A stretch of DNA of 64,000 bases from Flaviflagellibacter deserti (GCF_042652085.1 NZ_JBHSJF010000002.1:138394-202393), one strand, 5' to 3'. Counted from the first letter of the stretch, positions 46,660 through 56,297 are shown. The notes: generated by a model from the sequence alone, not told the origin. Made by a program: numbers and translations.

Positions 46660-46795
46660 GGGCAGCCACTTTCCTTCAGAATTTCGGATCAGGGCAGGCC
46701 AAGCGCACCGAAGCGTCGAACAAGGCAACTGCCGATTAGGCGGAGCATCTACCAGACGAGTCGCGATTTGTCACGCGCGAACCGCCGGAAATTTA

Positions 46796-47890
46796 CTAAT
46801 CCGGTTTCAGCCGGTTCACATGGCCCATTTTGCGGCCGCGCTTGACCTGCGCCTTGCCATAGAGATGCAGGTGCGCACCGGGTTCCGCGGCGATCTTCCG
46901 CCAGTCGAGCGCTTCCTCGCCGAGGAGGTTCGTCATCTCGGCGCGGCCGAGGCGGGCGGGGGACCCGAGCGGCCAGCCGGCGATGGCGCGGATGTGCTGC
47001 TCGAACTGGCTGGTGACCGCGCAGTCCTGCGTCCAGTGGCCGGAATTATGGACGCGGGGGGCGAGCTCGTTGACGAGGATGCGGTCCTTGCCGCCGTCCT
47101 TTACCACAAACATCTCGACACCGATGACGCCGACATAATTGAGCGCGTCCGCAACCTTTCTGGCGATTGCGAGTGCTTCCTTCGATGCGGAGGCGGACAG
47201 ATTGGCCGGCACGGTCGACGTCCGGAGGACGTGGTTCTCATGCCGGTTCTCCGTGACGTCGAAGGCGGCGAACTGGCCGCCGCGGCTGCGAGCGGCGACG
47301 ACGGAGACCTCGCGCTCGAAGGGGACGAACGCTTCGAGGACCGACGGTTGCTGCAGCAGCGACTGGAACGCCTGGGTGAGATCCGTCTCGGTGCGGATCA
47401 TCACCTGGCCCTTGCCGTCATAGCCGAAGCGGCGCGTCTTCAGGACCGAGGGGCGGCCGAGCGTCGCGACGGCCTCTTCGAGATCGGCGATGCTGTCGAC
47501 CCGGGCGAAGTCCGCGAGCGGGATGCCGAGATCGCGAAGAAAGCTTTTTTCCGTGTAGCGATCCTGGGTCGTCGCGAGTGCCTCGGCGTCCGGAAAGAGC
47601 GGTCGCTCATTCGCGATGACCTGCGCCGCCCTGTGCGGCACGTTCTCGAACTCATAGGTTACGACGTCGACGCTGGCCACGAAGCGGAGCAGGGCCTCGT
47701 AATCGTCGTAGGCGGCGACCGTATGCTGGTAGGCGACATCGAAGGCCGGGCTGTCGGCATCCGGGCAATAGATATGCGTGCGGAAGCCGAGATTGGCGGC
47801 CGCGATCGACAGCATGCGGCCAAGCTGTCCGCCGCCGACAATACCGATAACCGCGCCCGGTCGGAGCGCGTCCAGAACAGTATCGTTCAC
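46796..47890 (-). CDS. purK: 5-(carboxyamino)imidazole ribonucleotide synthase
   Basis: The 364-residue ATP-grasp enzyme starts VIGIVGGGQLGRMLSIAAAN, with YTEKSFLRDLGIPLADFARV, KTRRFGYDGKGQVMIRTE (ATP-binding Lys) and LVNELAPRVHNSGHWTQDC metal-binding end. It makes N5-CAIR from AIR, bicarbonate and ATP in purine synthesis. Directly follows purE with a 2-base gap. Confidence 0.96.
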   Translation of the reverse strand: MNDTVLDALRPGAVIGIVGGGQLGRMLSIAAANLGFRTHIYCPDADSPAFDVAYQHTVAAYDDYEALLRFVASVDVVTYEFENVPHRAAQVIANERPLFPDAEALATTQDRYTEKSFLRDLGIPLADFARVDSIADLEEAVATLGRPSVLKTRRFGYDGKGQVMIRTETDLTQAFQSLLQQPSVLEAFVPFEREVSVVAARSRGGQFAAFDVTENRHENHVLRTSTVPANLSASASKEALAIARKVADALNYVGVIGVEMFVVKDGGKDRILVNELAPRVHNSGHWTQDCAVTSQFEQHIRAIAGWPLGSPARLGRAEMTNLLGEEALDWRKIAAEPGAHLHLYGKAQVKRGRKMGHVNRLKPD

Positions 47891-47892
47891 GA

Positions 47893-48393
<501 letters not shown>

Positions 48394-48581
48394 AGCGGAA
48401 CTCCTCGGTCCAGCCCCTAAAAAGAAGGCGCGGACTATATGGACAGGCCTCGGCGAGGGCAAGGTCGTGAAATAGATCGCCAATGTCGTTTCAATGACGC
48501 CGGGGCTTGGTTAAGCTTCTCGGACTCTAGGTGTTCGCGTCCTCCCGGCGGAGGGGCGTCCAAACGGAATCGCAGGCCCCG

Positions 48582-49511
48582 ATGACCGTCGCCGAATTCG
48601 ATCCTTACAAGCTGTCCTCGCCACGCGGATTTCTCGTCCGCATGGTGGTTTTCATCCTTCTCGCGGCGTTCGTCGGGCTGATCCTGCATGAGCAGATCAT
48701 CCGTGCGTTCATGGCCAATCCGGGCTTGAACGGCCTGATCTTCGGCGTGCTCGGCATCGGCATCATCCTCGCCTTCCGGCAGGTGATCCGGATCTTTCCC
48801 GAAGTGCGATGGGTGAACGATTTCCGGGTGTCAGATCCCGGTCTTGCTCTCCGCGACGCGCCGGTGCTGCTGGCGCCGATGGCCTCGCTGCTCGGCAACA
48901 GGCTGGGACGGGCGTCGATCTCGACGCTGACGCTGCGTTCCATTCTCGATTCGGTCGGCACCCGCCTCGATGAGTCCCGCGATATCGGCCGCTATCTCAC
49001 CGGTCTTCTCGTCTTTCTCGGCCTGCTCGGCACATTCTGGGGTCTGCTGGAAACGGTGGGCTCGGTCGGCGGCGTCATCTCCGGGCTTCAGGTTCAGGGC
49101 GATGCGGGCGTCATCTTCGAGGACCTGAAGCGCGGTCTTGGCCAGCCTCTCGCCGGCATGGGCATCGCCTTCTCGTCCTCGCTGTTCGGCCTTGCCGGAT
49201 CGCTGGTGCTCGGCTTCCTCGATCTTCAGGCCGGGCAGGCGCAGAACCGCTTCTACAACGAACTAGAGGACTGGCTTTCCGGCACGGTCGCCGATGCGCG
49301 CATCGAGGAGGACGGCGTGTTGAAGCCCGTTCTCGCGGGTGCGCCCATGCCGTCGATCGAACCGCTGACGCAGGGTGTGCAGGGGCTGATTCAGCATCTG
49401 CGCGCCGAACAGGCCCTGATCCGCGACTGGATGGAACGGCAATCGGCGCAGAATGACGAGCTCCGGCGGCTGATCGCCGAACGCGTCATCGGCCGCGACA
49501 TGCGGAACTGA
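48582..49511 (+). CDS. MotA/ExbB-like proton-channel protein, second stator-type pair
   Basis: A 309-residue protein with N-terminal helices (GFLVRMVVFILLAAFVGLIL, GLIFGVLGIGIILAFRQVI), a cytoplasmic helical region, then YLTGLLVFLGLLGTFWGLLE and GLGQPLAGMGIAFSSSLFGL typical of MotA/TolQ/ExbB channels. The first half differs from flagellar MotA. It pairs with the OmpA-like gene 1 base downstream. Known in Rhizobiales genomes but poorly characterised; envelope energisation is inferred. Confidence 0.85.
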   Translation: MTVAEFDPYKLSSPRGFLVRMVVFILLAAFVGLILHEQIIRAFMANPGLNGLIFGVLGIGIILAFRQVIRIFPEVRWVNDFRVSDPGLALRDAPVLLAPMASLLGNRLGRASISTLTLRSILDSVGTRLDESRDIGRYLTGLLVFLGLLGTFWGLLETVGSVGGVISGLQVQGDAGVIFEDLKRGLGQPLAGMGIAFSSSLFGLAGSLVLGFLDLQAGQAQNRFYNELEDWLSGTVADARIEEDGVLKPVLAGAPMPSIEPLTQGVQGLIQHLRAEQALIRDWMERQSAQNDELRRLIAERVIGRDMRN

Positions 49512-49512
49512 G

Positions 49513-50538
49513 ATGGCAGGCCGCGCCCGCCGCCGCGAGCGGCAGATCGATTACTGGCCGGGATTCGTCGATGCGCTGTCGACGCTTCTCATGGTCATCA
49601 TCTTCCTGCTCTGTGTGTTCGTCGTCGCCCAATTCGTGCTGATGCGCGAAGTCACTGGCAAGGACACCGCTCTGGCGCGACTGAACTCGCAGATCGCCGA
49701 ACTCAGCCAGTTGCTGGCTCTTGAGCGGACCGGCAAGCGCTCGGCGCTCGAGGAACTGGCATCGATCCAGGCCAGCCTGGCGACCGTCGAGGCTGAGCGT
49801 GACCAGCTCAAGACCCAGGCCGCGGCGGGAGCCGGAGCCGCGGCCGACGCCGGCGGACGGGCCGACACTCTCTCGACCGAACTCGGGCAGCAGAAGGAGA
49901 TATCGTCGCGGGCGCTGGCGCAGGTCGAATTGCTGAACCAGCAGATCGCGGCACTCCGCCGCCAGATTGGCGCGTTGGAAGATGCGCTCGAGGCCTCCGA
50001 GGCGCGAGGGCGGGAGAGCCAGGCGAAGATATCCGATCTCGGCTCGCGCCTGAACGTCGCCTTGGCGCAGCGGGTGCAGGAACTCGCGCGCTATCGCTCC
50101 GACTTCTTCGGACGTCTGCGTGACATTCTGGCCGACCGACCGGACATTCGCGTCGTCGGCGACCGCTTCGTGTTCCCGTCGGAAGTCTTCTTCGATGTCG
50201 GGTCGGCCTCGATCTCCGCTTCCGGGCTCCAGCAGCTCGACAAGCTGGCGGGCGCCTTGCAGCAACTCGCCGGGCAGATCCCACCGGAAATAAACTGGGT
50301 CCTGCGCGTCGACGGTCACACCGACAAGCGGCCGCAGCGCTCGGCGCTTTACCCGTCGAACTGGGAATTGTCGGCCGCGCGCGCCATCGAGGTGGTGAAG
50401 TATCTCATCTCGAAGGGAGTCTCGCCGCAACGGCTCGTCGCGGCTGGTTTCGGCGAGTATCAGCCGCTCGACAATGCCGACACCGAAGAGGCCTATGCGC
50501 GCAACCGGCGCCTGGAGCTCAAGCTGACGGAGCGGTGA
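49513..50538 (+). CDS. MotB-like membrane protein with coiled coil and OmpA domain
   Basis: The 341-residue product has an N-terminal membrane helix with a MotB-type Asp (DYWPGFVDALSTLLMVIIFL, Asp20), a long coiled coil of about 150 residues (LARLNSQIAELSQLLALERT and similar), and a C-terminal OmpA_C domain (WVLRVDGHTDKRPQ, NWELSAARAIEVVKYLISKG, NRRLELKLTER). It resembles MotB but the coiled-coil spacer would span more periplasm than in a flagellar stator. It forms a unit with the MotA-like gene. Confidence 0.88.
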   Translation: MAGRARRRERQIDYWPGFVDALSTLLMVIIFLLCVFVVAQFVLMREVTGKDTALARLNSQIAELSQLLALERTGKRSALEELASIQASLATVEAERDQLKTQAAAGAGAAADAGGRADTLSTELGQQKEISSRALAQVELLNQQIAALRRQIGALEDALEASEARGRESQAKISDLGSRLNVALAQRVQELARYRSDFFGRLRDILADRPDIRVVGDRFVFPSEVFFDVGSASISASGLQQLDKLAGALQQLAGQIPPEINWVLRVDGHTDKRPQRSALYPSNWELSAARAIEVVKYLISKGVSPQRLVAAGFGEYQPLDNADTEEAYARNRRLELKLTER

Positions 50539-50545
50539 CGTGGGT

Positions 50546-50649
50546 GTTCCGGGGCCGCGAAGCGGAGCCGGAACCCATACTCCGCAGCGTTTCACAACGA
50601 GCACAGGGGTTATGGATCCCGGGCGCTTCGCCGCCCCCGGGATGTGCTC
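50546..50649. repeat. palindromic intergenic repeat between convergent genes
   Basis: GTTCCGG...CCGGAAC hairpin (50546-50574) followed by a nested stem: outer GAGCACA (50599-50605)/TGTGCTC (50643-50649), inner ATCCCGGG (50616-50623)/CCCGGGAT (50636-50643). Probably a dispersed repeat acting as a bidirectional terminator for the OmpA-like and ABC genes. Confidence 0.6.
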
Positions 50650-52438
50650 ATACCGCCGCGAGCACCCGGTCGTCGAACTGCAAGCGGGCGAGGCGGGCGT
50701 AGAGGCCGTCCTGGGCAACGAGTTCGGCATGCGTGCCCTGCTCGATGATCCGGCCTTCGTCGAGAACCACGATACGATCGGCCTTGAGCACCGTCGCCAG
50801 GCGATGCGCGACGACGAGCGTGGTGCGGCCCTTCATCAACCGGCCGAGCGCTTCCTGAACCAGGGTTTCGCTTTCCGCGTCGAGCGCGGACGTCGCTTCG
50901 TCGAGAAGAAGGATCGGAGCGTCGCGGAGAATGGCGCGCGCAATGGCCAGACGTTGGCGCTGACCGCCCGATAGGGTGACGCCGCGCTCTCCGACCTCGG
51001 TTTCGTAGCCCTCCGGCAGCGCCCGGAGGAAGCCGTCGGCGGCAGCGTCGCGCGCGGCTGCCTCGACCTCGGCGTCGCTTGCGTCCGGACGACCGAAGCG
51101 GATGTTCTCGCGAGCGGTCGCGGCGAAGATCACCGGGTCCTGCGGGACGAGCGCCATGCGGCTGCGGAGATCCTCAAGGTCGGCGGTCGAGATATCGACG
51201 CCGTCAAGCAGAACGCGGCCGGCTTGTGGATCATAGAACCGCAACAGAAGGTGGAAGAGCGTCGACTTGCCGGCACCCGACGGGCCGACGATGGCGACGG
51301 TCTCGCCGGGGCGGATGTGCAGGTCGACATCGCTGAGCACCGGCGAATGTTGGCGGGCGGGATAGACGAAGCGGATCGCCTCGAACTTCACGTCGCCGCG
51401 CGGCGGGACCGGAAGCGGAGCGGCCAGTGCCGGGCTCTTTACGTCCGGCTCTACGGCCAGGATTTCACCGAGACGTTCGGCGGCGCCCGCTGCCTGCGAG
51501 ATCTCCGCCCAGACCTGCGAGACCTCACTGAGGGCACCGGATGCGAACACCGCATAGAGAACGAACTGACTGAGCGTGCCGACGCTGAGATTGCCGGCCA
51601 GTACGTCAGTAGCACCCCACCACAGCACGCCGACGATGCTGGCGAACACCATGAAGATGACGGTGCCCGTGAGGAAAGCGCGGGTCGCCGCGGCGGCGCG
51701 GGCACTGTCGAACGCATGCTCGGCTGCCGCGCGGAAACGCCCGGCAAGGGTCGTCTCCGCATTGAAGGCCTGGATCGTGCGCATCGCGCCGATTGCTTCG
51801 CCGGCAAGGGCCGAGGCATCGGCGAGCGTGTCCTGCGCCGAGCGCGAGCGGCGGCGTACCGCGCGGCCGAAAGCGACGAGCGGCAGTACGATGAAGGGGA
51901 TGGCGAGGAGTACGAGGGCCGACAGGCGCGGGCTTGTATAGACCATCATGCCGGCCGCGCCGACGAACAGGAACAGATTGCGGAGTGCGATCGAGGCGGA
52001 CGCGCCGAAGGCCGACTTGATGAGCGTGGTGTCGGCGGTCAGGCGAGAGACGAGCTCTCCGGCGCGCGCGTCGTCATAGAAACTCGGAGAGAGCTTGACG
52101 AGATGGGCGAAGACGGCTGCCCGGACATCCGCCACGACCCGCTCGCCCAGCGAGATGACGAGGTAGTAGCGGGAGGCACTGGCGAAGGCCAGGCCAGCCG
52201 CGATCGCGATCAGGGTTCCGAAATAGAGGTCGACGAGCGTGCGCTCCTCGGACGAGAAGCCGAAATCGATGATGCGGCGGATCGCGAGCGGCACGACGAG
52301 CGTCACCGCCGCTGCTGCGACCAGCGCGACGAAGGCAAGCGCGATCCGACCCTTGTGCTTCAGCGCGAAGGGAGCAAGGGCGAGAAGGGGACGGAAGCGC
52401 CGGCTTCCTGCGGGGGAGGCGGTTTCGGTCGTCGTCAT
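50648..52438 (-). CDS. ABC exporter (fused membrane and ATPase domains)
   Basis: The 596-residue half-transporter has a six-helix membrane domain (GRIALAFVALVAAAAVTLVV at the start) and a C-terminal ATPase: Walker A GPSGAGKST, signature LSGGQRQRLAIARA, Walker B ILLLDEATSALD, H-loop VAHRLAT. MsbA-like exporters carry lipids or drugs. ATG 52438 (MTTTETASP) chosen over an upstream TTG. Divergent from rpmE, 182 bp apart; substrate unknown. Confidence 0.93.
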   Translation of the reverse strand: MTTTETASPAGSRRFRPLLALAPFALKHKGRIALAFVALVAAAAVTLVVPLAIRRIIDFGFSSEERTLVDLYFGTLIAIAAGLAFASASRYYLVISLGERVVADVRAAVFAHLVKLSPSFYDDARAGELVSRLTADTTLIKSAFGASASIALRNLFLFVGAAGMMVYTSPRLSALVLLAIPFIVLPLVAFGRAVRRRSRSAQDTLADASALAGEAIGAMRTIQAFNAETTLAGRFRAAAEHAFDSARAAAATRAFLTGTVIFMVFASIVGVLWWGATDVLAGNLSVGTLSQFVLYAVFASGALSEVSQVWAEISQAAGAAERLGEILAVEPDVKSPALAAPLPVPPRGDVKFEAIRFVYPARQHSPVLSDVDLHIRPGETVAIVGPSGAGKSTLFHLLLRFYDPQAGRVLLDGVDISTADLEDLRSRMALVPQDPVIFAATARENIRFGRPDASDAEVEAAARDAAADGFLRALPEGYETEVGERGVTLSGGQRQRLAIARAILRDAPILLLDEATSALDAESETLVQEALGRLMKGRTTLVVAHRLATVLKADRIVVLDEGRIIEQGTHAELVAQDGLYARLARLQFDDRVLAAV

Positions 52439-52620
52439 GGCGTGCGGCGGACCATGGCGCGCACTTGATGCGATAGGCAAGACGTGTCGATACCGCGTGA
52501 TTGCGGCGGATCGTCCGTACGAGCCTTGCGCGGGGCGGGCTCGTCCGATATAGGGGCGCCTTCAATTTCTCGAACAGCCGAGGGCGGGTTCATTCCGCGC
52601 CCGTGCCCGCGAGCGAAGCC

Positions 52621-52851
52621 ATGAAAAGCGATATCCATCCCGACTACCATTTCATCAAGGTCGTGATGACCGATGGAACGGAATACATGACCCGGTCGAC
52701 CTACGGCAAAGAGGGCGACGTCCTCCAGCTCGACATCGACCCGAAGACCCATCCGGCATGGACCGGCGGGACCGCCCAGCTTCTTGACCGCGCCGGCCGC
52801 GTGTCGAAGTTCGCGCAGCGCTTCGGTTCGATCGGCGCCGCCAAGCGTTGA
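52621..52851 (+). CDS. rpmE: ribosomal protein bL31, cysteine-free type
   Basis: A 76-residue protein: [40 protein letters not shown] and [20 protein letters not shown]. It lacks the CxxC zinc motif (C-minus form) like the L36 in this window. The gene is followed by a perfect terminator and converges with rcdA. Confidence 0.94.
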   Translation: MKSDIHPDYHFIKVVMTDGTEYMTRSTYGKEGDVLQLDIDPKTHPAWTGGTAQLLDRAGRVSKFAQRFGSIGAAKR

Positions 52852-52869
52852 TCCCGGTTTCCGGACAAT

Positions 52870-52897
52870 AAAAAGCCCCGCTTCGGCGGGGCTTTTT
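52870..52897. terminator. bidirectional terminator between rpmE and rcdA
   Basis: AAAAAGCCCCGC (from 52870), loop TTCG (52882-52885), GCGGGGCTTTTT (to 52897). Perfect 12-bp dyad with A and T runs, so it can work on both strands, serving rpmE (+) and rcdA (-). Confidence 0.93.
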
Positions 52898-52917
52898 CGT
52901 TTCTGGTTCTGCCGGCC

Positions 52918-53445
52918 TCAGCCGTTGGAGGCGAAGGCCGTGCGCAGGAGCGCAAGCTGGTTGCCGATCGGGTTGTCGTGGTTGTCCACGGCCGGCTCCT
53001 TGATCTGGTTGTCGAGCATGATGACACGCTCCTGAAGGCGCTCGGTACGCGCCACGAGATCACGCAGGCGTTCGGGCAGGGCGGCGAACGTCTCCACCGG
53101 AACCGTGGAGCGGCCGGTCGACAGCTTGACCTTCTGCTTCTCCGCCAGCGCCTGCTCAGGGTTCATCTCGCCTTCGTTCGCGGCACGCTGGATCAGCAGC
53201 CAGGAGGCGATCTGCATCAGGCGTGTCGTCAGGCGCATGCTCTCGGTGGCATAGGCCAGAGCGGTGGTGCGGGCGAGCGCGCGGCTCTCCTCGCGGCCTT
53301 CGCCGTCGAGATAGCCTGCGGTCTCCTCGACCAGGCTCATGCCCTCGCGGAACAAGGTTCGGAAGCTCTCCGATGACAGCAGCTTCTGCCCGAAGGATAC
53401 GAAGGCGCCGTCAGTGTCGTCGAGCCGATCGGAAGGTTCAGCCAT
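52918..53445 (-). CDS. rcdA: RcdA-like regulator of CtrA degradation (DUF1465)
   Basis: The 175-residue protein matches DUF1465: FVSFGQKLLSSESFRTLFRE, LVEETAGYLDGEGREESRAL, TESMRLTTRLMQIASWLLIQ and ALPERLRDLVARTERLQERV. RcdA forms a three-helix bundle and delivers CtrA and other substrates to ClpXP with CpdR and PopA in Caulobacter. Two CtrA-type sites lie upstream. Confidence 0.85.
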   Translation of the reverse strand: MAEPSDRLDDTDGAFVSFGQKLLSSESFRTLFREGMSLVEETAGYLDGEGREESRALARTTALAYATESMRLTTRLMQIASWLLIQRAANEGEMNPEQALAEKQKVKLSTGRSTVPVETFAALPERLRDLVARTERLQERVIMLDNQIKEPAVDNHDNPIGNQLALLRTAFASNG

Positions 53446-53538
53446 AGCCTCGGTCCAGTACGAAAAACGATGAACGCGAGGCCCCCGCCTCTCGTTGCGC
53501 GACTGTGACCCGGAAGGGTCCCGAACGGAAGCCGAAAT

Positions 53539-53553
53539 TTAACGAGTGGTAAA
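53539..53553 (-). promoter_or_regulatory. CtrA-like site upstream of rcdA
   Basis: TTAA-N7-TAAA on the plus strand, one mismatch from consensus, about 94 bases from the rcdA start at 53445. Would allow CtrA to act on its own degradation factor; motif evidence only. Confidence 0.35.
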
Positions 53554-53586
53554 CGGAGGGTGGGGCGGACCCTGGACGCCCGACCG

Positions 53587-53614
53587 AAAAAAGAGCCGCC
53601 AGGAGGGCGGCTCT
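53587..53614 (-). terminator. terminator after DUF1192 gene
   Basis: AGAGCCGCC (53592-53600)-N5-GGCGGCTCT (53606-53614). On the minus strand the stem is followed by a run of T (53591-53587). It lies 142 bases after the DUF1192 stop. Confidence 0.85.
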
Positions 53615-53700
53615 AAGTCCATGACAGGGAGGCGTCAAAACAGAGCGGCGAACCGCCCGCATCCAGAGACTGGATGATTTACATAAATACAGTGGAAAGC

Positions 53701-53715
53701 TTAACGCTAGGTTAA
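53701..53715. promoter_or_regulatory. CtrA-type box TTAA-N7-TTAA
   Basis: Perfect TTAACGCTAGGTTAA between the DUF1192 stop (53756) and its terminator. It is 256 bases upstream of rcdA. The target gene is unclear because the terminator lies between. Confidence 0.4.
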
Positions 53716-53755
53716 TTCAAAGCTGTCCACCGGTATTCGAGGCCTTCGACCTCCA

Positions 53756-53953
53756 TCAACGACTGGCGAATATGCTATCCGCAGCAGCGCGTTGTGCGGT
53801 TTTCTGGTCGCGATTTCGTTCCAGGCGCGCGATTTCCTCGCGCAACAAAGAGATACGCTCGTCGATCTCTTCAATTGAAAAGACTGAGAGATCCTGTCCG
53901 ATTTCATAGCCGCCGATGCGGCGCGGGCGGTCTTCCTCAATGGCGAAGCCCAT
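53756..53953 (-). CDS. DUF1192 family protein
   Basis: A 65-residue protein beginning MGFAIEEDRPRRIGGYEIGQ, with DLSVFSIEEIDERISLLREE and IARLERNRDQKTAQRAAADS. This is the DUF1192 pattern (small coiled coil, alphaproteobacteria). Function unknown. ATG 53953 is the conserved start; GGAGGAGG lies upstream. Divergent from TrcR. Confidence 0.88.
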   Translation of the reverse strand: MGFAIEEDRPRRIGGYEIGQDLSVFSIEEIDERISLLREEIARLERNRDQKTAQRAAADSIFASR

Positions 53954-54160
53954 CTTCCGGCCTCCTCCTTGTCCGTCGCAAGACCGTCATTGTAGCGCGC
54001 ATGCGGCGCGACGGGGAGGGTGTCTATTTCCGCGCTTTCGCGCGTTCCTAATAAGGACGTTTGCGTCTGGCCGGAGCACGTCTTATATCTCTCGTCATTC
54101 CGGTCATCGTGAATAGACCATTGCTTCGCCCCGGCGGGCGGAGCGCAGAGGAGATTTGTC

Positions 54161-54877
54161 ATGTCGAATGCGCCGCTGATGCCGAAGGCCACGGCTGTCT
54201 GGCTTGTCGACAACACGTCGCTTTCATTCTCGCAGATCGCCGACTTCTGCCATTTGCACGAGCTCGAGGTTAAAGCCATCGCCGATGGCGATGCGGCGCA
54301 GGGTATCCGCGGCATCGACCCGGTTTCGGGTGGCCAGCTGGCGCGCGATGAGTTGGAGCGCGGCGAGAGGGATCCGAGCTATCGGCTGAAGCTGCAGGAA
54401 TCCAAGGTACGTCTGCCCGAGGTCAAGCGCCGCCAGGGACCGCGCTATACGCCGGTCTCCCGCCGTCAGGACCGCCCGAGCGCTATCCTCTGGCTGACCC
54501 GCAACCACCCGGAACTGAAGGACTCGCAGATCATGCGTCTCGTCGGCACGACGAAGACGACGATCGCGTCGATCCGCGACCGGACCCATTGGAACATCGC
54601 GACCCTGACGCCGCTTGATCCGGTGACGTTGGGTCTTTGCTCGCAGCTCGATCTCGACTTCGAGGTGAACCGCGCGGCCAAGAATGCGCCGCCCCGTCCT
54701 CCGGAGGAGGAAGGCCAGACGCTGCTGCCGGCCGATGTTACAACGGGTGGAGAAACGAGCCCGTTCGCGGACTTTGAGCGGCCCGAACGTCGCCGCGACG
54801 ACGAAGAGAAGATCGACGTCGATTCGGTTTTCGCGAAGCTGAAGGGGCTGCCTCGCGGTGAGGAGGAAGAGCGCTAA
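54161..54877 (+). CDS. TrcR/DUF1013 cell-cycle regulator
   Basis: The 238-residue protein matches DUF1013: MPKATAVWLVDNTSLSFSQI, ADFCHLHELEVKAIADGDAA, GIRGIDPVSGGQLARDELER and ILWLTRNHPELKDSQIMRLV with GTTKTTIASIRDRTHWNI (HTH-like). The family is annotated as cell-cycle transcriptional regulator TrcR. The C-terminus is acidic and disordered. AGAGGAGA precedes the ATG. Confidence 0.8.
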   Translation: MSNAPLMPKATAVWLVDNTSLSFSQIADFCHLHELEVKAIADGDAAQGIRGIDPVSGGQLARDELERGERDPSYRLKLQESKVRLPEVKRRQGPRYTPVSRRQDRPSAILWLTRNHPELKDSQIMRLVGTTKTTIASIRDRTHWNIATLTPLDPVTLGLCSQLDLDFEVNRAAKNAPPRPPEEEGQTLLPADVTTGGETSPFADFERPERRRDDEEKIDVDSVFAKLKGLPRGEEEER

Positions 54878-54916
54878 CCAGCGCTCTTTCCCCGTTATCG
54901 ACTGATTGATTGCCGG

Positions 54917-55105
54917 TTAGTGGAGGGTCTGGCCCGACGCGGTGGTGCGCAGGCGGGTGATCTCGTCCTTCAACTTGAGCTTAAGCCGCTTGAGCTCGCT
55001 GATACGCGCGGCATCTACGCTGGGCTGGGCCTGTTCCTGCTCGATCTGCGATTCCAGCAGTTTGTGTTTCTGCTCGAGCGCTGAAAGATGCGATGCCACA
55101 GACAT
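54917..55105 (-). CDS. DUF465 (YdcH-like) small coiled-coil protein
   Basis: A 62-residue protein MSVASHLSALEQKHKLLESQ, IEQEQAQPSVDAARISELKR, LKLKLKDEITRL. DUF465 coiled coil. ATG 55105 follows AGGAGGA with good spacing, deciding the start over an upstream in-frame extension. Divergent from a second DUF465 gene. Confidence 0.85.
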   Translation of the reverse strand: MSVASHLSALEQKHKLLESQIEQEQAQPSVDAARISELKRLKLKLKDEITRLRTTASGQTLH

Positions 55106-55299
55106 GCGGTGTCCTCCTGACCAGCTGGTTGACGACGACGAAACGATGACACGCTCGCCGCACGCTGTCGATTCGATCCCAAGAGGGTGGCGGACATTAG
55201 GCAGAGGCGTGGGGTCTTGATGAAGTCGATGCTGTCGCGATACTTGCACGTGCGAAGGCCAGCGGGCCGAGAGCGCGGCTTCAGGGGCACACGGGCCGA

Positions 55300-55512
55300 A
55301 TGATCCAGGACAATGACGAAGACGGTCTGCTTCGCGCCGAACTTATGCGGCTCGAAGAGGAACATCGTGACCTGGATTCCGCGATCGAGGCGCTGGAGAA
55401 GCTCGGTACGGGAGACCGGCTGCAGATCCAGAGGCTAAAAAAGCGGAAGCTTTTTCTCAAGGATCGCATCGCGCATATAGAAGATGCGCTGACGCCGGAC
55501 ATCATCGCCTAG
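55300..55512 (+). CDS. DUF465 (YdcH-like) protein, second copy
   Basis: A 70-residue DUF465 member: LLRAELMRLEEEHRDLDSAI, EALEKLGTGDRLQIQRLKKR, KLFLKDRIAHIEDALTPDII. Different enough from the neighbour that duplication must be old. Its stop overlaps the IMPase stop by four bases (CTAG). Confidence 0.85.
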   Translation: MIQDNDEDGLLRAELMRLEEEHRDLDSAIEALEKLGTGDRLQIQRLKKRKLFLKDRIAHIEDALTPDIIA

Positions 55513-56297
55513 GCGCTTCTCAGCCTGTCGAAGAGTGCGCGGTGGATGGTTTCGTTGCCGGCGCAGAGATCTCCGCGCTCCAGCATCTCGTCGCGGCCGT
55601 CGAGATCGGAGACATAGCCACCGGCCTCGCGGATCAAGAGAATACCGGCCGCGATATCCCAGGCCTTGAGATTCCGCTCCCAAAAGCCGTCCAAGCGACC
55701 GGCCGCGACCCATGCGAGGTCGAGAGCGGCGGCGCCCATCCGCCGTATGCCGGCGACGTCGGCCTGCACCTTGCGAAGCTCGCGGCTGAACAGTTCGTGA
55801 TCGCCCTTGCCTCGGTGCGGTACTCCGGTGCCGACGACACAATCGTTGAGCTTTATGCGCGCGGCGACGCGGATGCGGCGATCATTGAGGAATGCGCCCT
55901 GCCCACGCTCGGCCGTGAAGAGCTCGTCGGTGATCGGATTGAAGACGACGCCGGCGACGACTGTGCCGTTGCGCTCCAGCGCCACCGAGACCGCGAACTG
56001 CGGAATCCCGTGCAGAAAGTTGGTCGTGCCGTCGAGCGGATCGATGATGAAGCGCTGGCTTGGATCGCGCCCGATTATCTCGCCGCTCTCCTCGAGCAGG
56101 AAGCCGGCGTCCGGCCGTGCCTTGGAGAGTTCGGCGCGCAGCGTGTCCTCGGCGCGCTTGTCGGCGATCGAGACGAAGTCCGATGGTCCCTTCACCGAGA
56201 CCTGAAGCTGCTCGACCTCGCCGAAGTCGCGCCGCATCCCGCGTCCGGCCTTGGTGACGGCCTGGACCATGACGTTCATCAACGGCGAGCGGGGCAT
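55509..56297 (-). CDS. inositol monophosphatase family protein
   Basis: The 262-residue enzyme has FVSIADKRAEDTLRAELSKA, the metal motifs FLLEESG (Glu) and RFIIDPLDGTTNFLHGIPQF, and the second Asp region AALDLAWVAAGRLDGFWERN. Members dephosphorylate inositol phosphates; SuhB-type members also bind RNA polymerase/rRNA antitermination factors. ATG 56297 used; an internal Met at 56279 is possible. Confidence 0.92.
   Translation of the reverse strand: MPRSPLMNVMVQAVTKAGRGMRRDFGEVEQLQVSVKGPSDFVSIADKRAEDTLRAELSKARPDAGFLLEESGEIIGRDPSQRFIIDPLDGTTNFLHGIPQFAVSVALERNGTVVAGVVFNPITDELFTAERGQGAFLNDRRIRVAARIKLNDCVVGTGVPHRGKGDHELFSRELRKVQADVAGIRRMGAAALDLAWVAAGRLDGFWERNLKAWDIAAGILLIREAGGYVSDLDGRDEMLERGDLCAGNETIHRALFDRLRSA

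Noticed and set aside
48582..50538. Zorya defence system (ZorA/ZorB)
   Set aside because: The MotA/MotB-like pair lacks ZorC, ZorD or ZorE neighbours; flanking genes are purE and an ABC exporter.
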